Positions 57,894 through 64,000 of a stretch of 64,000 nt of DNA are shown one piece after another. The notes below the pieces were generated by a model, which made no database searches, was not told the origin of the DNA, and saw only the letters and a program-made list of their open reading frames with translations. Where the stretch lies: assembly GCA_028023455.1 (NCBI GenBank), contig JAQFVV010006311.1, forward strand, positions 868,001 through 932,000, given 5' to 3'. The DNA comes from Epiperipatus broadwayi (lineage: Eukaryota > Onychophora > Udeonychophora > Euonychophora > Peripatidae). A program made the translations under genes and the position numbers. Position 1 is the stretch's first letter; every line of letters begins with the position of its first letter.

Positions 57894-58388
57894 TATTAAA
57901 GGTAAATTCAAATATCAGCCTTTCAAGCCAATTGTGCAAACGCTTTGCGAGTGTTAATAATACATGAATACTTTCCAACCAATACAAGATATAGCATTTA
58001 TGCAGGAATAAAAGGAATCCCTCTTATTCCTACAACTCAAATATTTATATATGAGCAAATCTGAAGTACTGGTAAAGAGAGTGTGACGATAGAACAGTCA
58101 CTTTAAATTACTCTATACGATGTGTGAATGAATGACGTCGATGAAATTGTCTAGAATTTACTAAACGTCATTCCAACTGAAACTTAATCATATGTAAATA
58201 AGCATTTATTTTTATATAGCGTCTGTATACGATTGTATTAAATTCAAATGCTATATTTTATATTGGTTGGAAAGTATTCATGTATTATTAACACTCGCAA
58301 AGCGTTTGCACAATTGGCTTGAAAGGCTGATATTTGAATTTAATACAATCGTATACAGACGCTATATAAAAATAAATGCTTATTAAAG
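57894..58388. repeat. Two interlocked inverted repeats with 8-bp flanking duplication
   Basis: Arm A (57904-58002) is the near-perfect complement of A' (58248-58341). Arm B (about 58197-58242) is the complement of B' (58335-58384). The order is A, loop, B, A', B', so the two hairpins cannot both form in one strand without a knot. A' and B' overlap by a few bases. TATTAAAG occurs at 57894-57901 and 58381-58388, a possible 8-bp target-site duplication. Arms are almost identical, implying recent origin. No coding capacity. Confidence 0.7.
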
Positions 58389-60324
58389 TTAAACAAATTT
58401 TTATAAAAATATTTAATTATAAAATGTACATATATAATTTAGTTAAAAACTAAACTTTTCAAATTTGCATTAATTTAATTACTATTTTTTTTATTTTGTG
58501 TTTTAATAATATAAAGTTGCGGTTTCATTTGAATTTTTATTTATTTCTTTACTTAAATCGATTTTTCTGATAAATTAGTTTCCTGAATATCTTTCTTTTT
58601 TTAAAAAAAGTATTTTTGATTGAATTCTTTTATTATTATAAATAATAAGCAATTTGTAATTGTATACAGAAAATTAAACTTTGTTAGTAATGTGTATTAA
58701 GAAATAATGATTTATTAATATGATTTTAAGAATATTAAAGTTGCATTAAGTAGAGAGTAATATTTTCAAAAATAATAATTTGATCTTTTACTCAATTGTT
58801 TCTGAATATTTATCGAGTAATTGTATTATTACACTTATATTTCTTTAAGAAACTAATATTCAAAATGAAAATAAACGGAATGAATTGTAGAAATCAAATT
58901 TATATTTATTGTTTAAAGAATATTTTTTAATACATTTTCATGTACTAAATAACAACAAAAATAATACAATATTTGATAAATGTTTGTTACTATTTAATAT
59001 TCAATCTGATCACTAATATCCGCGATCTCAAATCTATGTATTCACTAACCGATAATTAAAAAAAAAAATTAAATAAGTAATAATTAATGATTTTTCTGTG
59101 AATTTATTCATACAGTGTAGTGGCAGTTATTTTCTTGAGACACACATTCAGATTCATCCACCTTAAGATTAACTGTTGTTGTAAAAACAAAATTTTAATT
59201 TCTATTTCACAGTGCAAACACTGGAATTGTAATTGCAAAAACATCGTAAGAGAATGGATGATCTATTATTATAAGTATGCAAGCTTTAAAATTAAAATTT
59301 AACATAATTTACAGATTGAATGTTTTGCATTTCATTTTCATCAGTATCATCATTAACTTTTAATGCAAAAAGGATAATAAATTTTATTTTTTTGAGAGAA
59401 TGATCAAATCAACATATTTATATCACTATATTTTTAGAGTTGAATAGAGTCCAATGTGTATAAGCAGACATTGTATGTGAAAATTCTCTCTGTCTCTCTA
59501 AGTTAATTATAATTGCATTACTATATTCTAACTTTTATTATTAGCTTAATGTGTATAATGTTTAAATTAAATTCTATGATAGATATGTGTATATTGTACA
59601 TGTTAAAAGCTTCTGCACTGGACATATGCATGTCAAAAATGGAAAAGTGCAATATATAGGTCTTACTATTATCTTTGTATGCATAACAAAGCTTAGAATC
59701 AGGTGGTGCTGATATGATGATTTTTCTGCACTCTATTTTTAAAGCATGTTGATCATAGATGTTAAAATCTTGAAAATGTAGAGCAGGCTTTATGACCATG
59801 ACCTGGATTCAAATACAGGTAAAAACTTTTTTTTTTCTGACAAAAATTTTCTAAACAAAATCAGAATTTTTTCAGAACTCTTGTATAGTTAAACCACTGG
59901 CTATCTAATATTGTCCCATAAGTAGAAATCTAGCTAATTTTAGGTGGAGAATAATTTTCTAAGCATTCTATAATAATTATATGAATCTTTATGCATTTAC
60001 CATTAAAAAAAGGAGTATAATAATAATTGTTGAGGAAGGCAGTTACATGTAGATGTCAGTGCTGTACCCAAAAATGATTTCTACACTTATTGTAATTTTT
60101 AGATAATAAATTCTTCATTAAAATTAATAAAACCTAAATGATAATATCTGATCATATGTTTTCATATTTGAAATCAAAATGAGCAAATTAATTTTATAGA
60201 ATAAAAGTATTTTTGTTTATGTATGTATATGCATATATATACAGTAATATTGATTTTGCTCTTTGTAATTCAAATTTGCATAGGTTTATTTGTCTGAAGT
60301 GGTTTCTTTCTTCTTTATATCCTT
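58389..60324. other. AT-rich non-coding DNA, no gene recognised
   Basis: No recognisable gene. Frames at 59120-59302 and 59521-59799 (minus) lack domains and convincing composition. Confidence 0.45.
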
Positions 60325-60400
60325 AAGCTGAGTGCACTTTTGGTAAAGTTCACCAGAGAGCTATGATTATGGTGATCTTTACTGAAAGTGCACTCAGCTT
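60325..60400. other. 76-nt near-perfect hairpin, miRNA-precursor-like
   Basis: The 30-nt left arm (60325-60354) and 30-nt right arm (60371-60400) pair across a 16-nt loop. There are 27 Watson-Crick pairs, two adjacent G-U pairs and one U-U mismatch. Arm length, loop size and isolation fit an animal pre-miRNA. A short MITE is the main alternative. The G-U pairs are retained in the plus-strand reading only, as A-C in the complement, which weakly favours the plus strand as the functional RNA. Confidence 0.5.
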
Positions 60401-61049
60401 TAAGTTACATATAAAAAAAACCATTTTGTTATGTAATCAAACAAACATATGTAAATTTGAATATGTACAATAAGAATACTAAATATAGTATATAATTGTT
60501 TTATTATAAAATTTAAACAAAATATATTAAAAAAATAATAAAATATGTGATGTGATATAATGTAAAATAGCTTCTTTTTAAACAAAGTCAGAAGTTTCCA
60601 GAATTAGATGTCCAAAAACCTATTATGTAAATTTAACATCTTCCCTCCAAACTTATTATAGACTCCAATAAGCTGATCCAATTTTTATTTGTTATCACTT
60701 TATTATTTCTCTAGCCATAGTTCATTTCTCTTTTTCTCCCATCCTATTTTAATAAAAGCTTTTTCACTATTTCCATTACCCTGTCTTCATATTCCATACT
60801 TATGTTATATAAACATAAACAAAGAAAAATCAAAATCACTATTTTTTTTATCTTTAATTTTTTCCCACTCTACATTCTTTTTATCCTAATTTTCTTTCAA
60901 CTTCTTATACTAAAAAAATAAATGTTCAATACATTCACTCCTATCTCCAAATAAATAACAAATCTTTATTTCATTCTGCCTGCTTTAATTAATATCTAAA
61001 GTGCCTAACCTTGCATCAAATAACCCTAAACACTCTTGTCATATATTAT
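60401..61049. other. AT-rich non-coding DNA, no gene recognised
   Basis: Positions 60690-60900 are pyrimidine-rich on the plus strand (frames of Phe, Leu, Ser, His) with no domain. Nothing else recognised. Confidence 0.45.
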
Positions 61050-61054
61050 TTTAC

Positions 61055-61088
<34 letters not shown>

Positions 61089-61107
61089 ATTGAATATATA
61101 TGTAAGA

Positions 61108-61139
<32 letters not shown>

Positions 61140-61145
61140 CTTACA
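61050..61145. repeat. Two (TA)n microsatellites in an imperfect palindrome
   Basis: Two long (TA)n runs at about 61057-61085 and 61110-61136 are separated by a short AATTGAATATATATGTAAGAA-like spacer. GTAAGAAT near 61101 has its complement ATTCTTAC at 61137-61144. Such tracts extrude cruciforms and are prone to assembly error. Confidence 0.75.
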
Positions 61146-64000
61146 TAATTTCAAACTATTTTTTTAATTCAAATTTGTTTTCCACAATAGTCTCTTTTTT
61201 CCTTAATCAACTCCTTTAATTTATAGTGATATTACATCATCTTTTCTACCTATAGTAAGCTTGAATATCAATAGATTAAATTACTAATCAATAGGGCTTT
61301 GTGATTAGTGATATTTACAAAAGGAAGCAGAACTGGATTAGTTTAAATAGACTTTGCTTGTTAAAAGCATTGTATAAGTTGAGGTCATGCAATATTTTTC
61401 TTTTGTTTCAAATTTTAACTACTAATTTGAAAAATTGTATTTATTAATTACTAATATTTAAAAAGATAAACAGCCTTCATTACGCTATTGAAGAGCAAAG
61501 CTTTCTCCAGCATCTTCTGCAGAGGACTAGTGATATTCACATTAGTTATTTTTCATTGTTTATTCTCAATAGATAATATGTAAATACTCATTTTCAACTA
61601 ATAATTAGATCTCAAATATTACCTGGAAAAAATTCCAAGCTTCAACAGAATTTAAATCCAGTGATGTGAACAAGATTTGTTTAAATTAAATAATTCTTGA
61701 AAAAATTAATGTTTCAAGACAGGAAGTTTCGAATAGGATCCTGGTAATTAATTAGAATTAAAAATTATTAAACAAAAATCCAGACAAAACAGGAGTTAAA
61801 AAAATAAAAGGAAATAATATATAGTTAAAAATTAATTAATTAATCTACAATACACTTGTTAAAGAAATGAAAAATGTTTTTTTAGTAGAAATGAATTAAG
61901 AACTCAACTATATAAGCTGAATAAAAACAACTTTATTCTGTTTAATCAGAAGTAAAATACTATTTTGTAATTATATAGCACTATGCTGCACCTGCATTAT
62001 AGGAAGAAAAGGATATACAATACAAGAAAAATTTAAACTTGTATTACAGTTACATAGTAACTTAAATGCTTATATTTGTTATACATTTCATATTTGGATT
62101 ATTGCCATAGTTTTAAATGGGATTATAATTTTTATTTGAGTCTGAAAAGCAAGTCTTTAAATCATTGTCTGATTAAAAAAATTCAATTATGTCTTAAAAT
62201 AAATAATAATCTTTTTTTTATACTAGTGAATTGTGAAAAATGAGATTTAAAGCCCAACACTGATGATGAGAAGTTGAATAGAAGTTAATAATATTAATTT
62301 ATGATATAACTTTAAAGTATTTAAAAAAGATTTTTGATGCAGTGATATTACATGTGCATGCTATCCATGATGAATAGATTTGACTCAAAACATTTTTAAA
62401 AAAGAAATTCCAATCAGAATTATGATTTTTATTTCAACCAATTTATTTATTCATTTAATATTTGCCACTAAATGAATGTGTAGTTATTTTTAATTAGAGA
62501 ATAAAACAAATAAAAGCATGGGAAACTGATAGAGAGATATTTGCTTTACTTTAAATTAATGAAGGAACATTCTATCTTTTAACTGTCAATATTTTTTAAA
62601 GAAGGTCAGTTATGAAACAAAAAAAAGTTCTTATAATAATAATATAGTGTTGCTTATTGTTATCATTTAAATGCCCCTTTTTAATAATGCACTGCAAACA
62701 TAATAAACAGAAAAAATATTCAAGTAAATATAATAATGGTGAAGATTTATTCACTACTATCCAATAGATATATTTTATTCTATTGTATCAGATAGTTTTT
62801 GGCATGTAATATTTCTAGAGTATATATATAACTTATTTACTTATTTTAAAAATAATTGTTTTCATTAATAATAACAATGATTTCCAGCTTTAATATAATG
62901 GATATTTAAGGTAAAGTTATAAAAATGTAGAAACATAGAAATATATGTAATAAAAAAGAGGTGGAGATTTTGGTGAGACTGACATATATGATACACTCTG
63001 AAACTTTTACTACTCTATATTGAAATCATAAAGCTTTATTATTATTGTTGTTGTTATTATTGTGGGGCATTGCATGTTTGTAATTAACAAAAAATCTATT
63101 TTTATTTAACTATTTACCTTATAGATGCAAATAAAACTATCTTAAAGACAGATAGACCAAACCTAGAAGAAAACATATAATGTTTCAAATGTAATATTTC
63201 AATTGTTATGTACAAAATGTTCATCCTGAAAAATGGTATAAAACTTATGGTAAAAAGAAAGAAATGAATAGATGATTTTTAATAAATAAATAGAAAGTGG
63301 TAATAATAAACTGATGTGGATAAGAAGGGTAAAATATATATTTTTTAAAACATGAATGATAAAAGTTCACATGTCATAAAAACAGTGAATGGACTTTGAA
63401 TATTAGCATTTTGTATACCATGAATTTTATTATAATTAGATAAATGAGCACTATAGAGACATAAAGTCAATGATATATAGGAACTATCTTAAAAACCTGA
63501 GATTTAAAACAGCTTAAATTTAGCAAAGTTTTGATATTTTATATATCCCAATGATACATTATTATCATCACTATTATTATTTATTTATATAATTTTACAT
63601 TAATGTATGCAATAAATTAGTGGCCAATGGTCATTTTTAATAGCAATTCTACAAACTTACTATTAATATACTAATGACATAATATTGTGATTTCTTCATC
63701 AAAATATTTTTCTAAAGGTATTTGTAACGTGTTATATATTATACTAAAATATATGGAATAAAATGTTTACTGTTGAAGATGTATCTGAATAATTTTATTT
63801 ACAAAATTATAAAATATTTATCACATATTATTATCTCTACATAAATCTAAACCTCTTTATTTGAATTTTTGTTGGGGTTCCCCAAAATACTTGCACCTGA
63901 GCTCTTTATGAGAAGACCGTAACTGATGATAACTTAATAAAGACACAACAATAATTTTTAAAAGTGTATAAAAGACAAATATTAAAAAATGACAAAAATA
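61146..64000. other. AT-rich non-coding DNA, no gene recognised
   Basis: No recognisable coding, RNA or repeat feature to the window end. Short ATT/GTT trinucleotide runs occur near 63040-63060. Confidence 0.5.

Noticed and set aside
62248-62270. CTGATGATGAG near 62254 as another hammerhead box
   Set aside because: No GAAA box after a hairpin and no complementary flanks. CTGATGA occurs by chance at several AT-rich places.
63914-63950. CTGATGATAAC near 63923 as a hammerhead box
   Set aside because: No stem II or GAAA downstream and no stem I partner.
1-64000. CRISPR array, bacterial operons or plasmid features
   Set aside because: The composition, spliceosomal-type signals and LINE, Penelope, RTE and mariner content are eukaryotic. 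No regularly spaced short repeats with unique spacers occur.

Overview
This is an AT-rich (about three quarters A+T by eye), gene-poor, repeat-dense stretch of a eukaryotic, almost certainly metazoan, genome. No bacterial-style gene organisation is present. The only long open frames belong to retroelements: a CR1/L2-like LINE and Penelope-like elements. RTE-type LINE relics, a mariner relic, tRNA-derived retroposons and foldback DNA fill much of the rest. The element set fits an invertebrate with a large repetitive genome (cnidarian, flatworm, mollusc or chelicerate are all possible), but I cannot name the species. The best candidate for a host gene is a single 93-bp exon on the minus strand at 13371-13463.

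Layout. 1-6677: AT-rich non-coding DNA with one short repeat insertion at 2.5 kb. 6678-12068: a nearly full-length CR1/L2-like LINE with duplicated 5' promoter monomers, an intact ORF1 (PHD-like finger, coiled coil, SGNH esterase), a broken ORF2 (endonuclease, reverse transcriptase) and an (ACATC)n tail. 12069-17744: non-coding, with the putative host exon. 17745-25290: diverged repeats, an RTE-like relic, a ~925-bp foldback and a mariner relic. 29125-33026: an RTE relic split by a ribozyme-repeat insertion, then a Penelope relic, a tRNA-Gly retroposon and a solitary hammerhead motif. 38106-41717: two young Penelope-like elements head to head. 43624-45584: a palindromic array of 456-bp repeats. 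46740-50460: an RTE relic, interrupted and followed by inverted pairs of a second ribozyme repeat. 53837-60400: several foldbacks, telomere-like DNA, tandem repeats and a strong short hairpin. The remainder is AT-rich DNA with no recognisable gene.

Main discovery. Two unrelated-looking short repeat families carry hammerhead self-cleaving ribozymes. Family 2 (five copies: 32968, 47242, 47536, 49709, 50290) keeps the CUGAUGA box in every copy. It also keeps a stem II hairpin, a GAAA-type box, an 8-nt palindromic stem III, and a bipartite stem I with a compensatory base-pair change. Family 1 (456-bp period at 43.6-45.6 kb, diverged copies at 30-31 kb, a fragment at 2.5 kb) carries CUGACGA...GAAA with a 6-bp stem I. 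Its array has three ribozymes exactly 456 bp apart on one strand, which predicts release of unit-length 456-nt RNAs. Both families also contain box-B-like Pol III sequences. The arrangement resembles the SINE-like hammerhead satellites of schistosomes and the metazoan retrozymes. A related, non-canonical hammerhead-like fold lies just after the reading frame of two different Penelope lineages here. Together this suggests a system of Penelope/LINE machinery mobilising small ribozyme-bearing RNAs.

All calls are by eye from sequence. No folding, alignment or database search was run.
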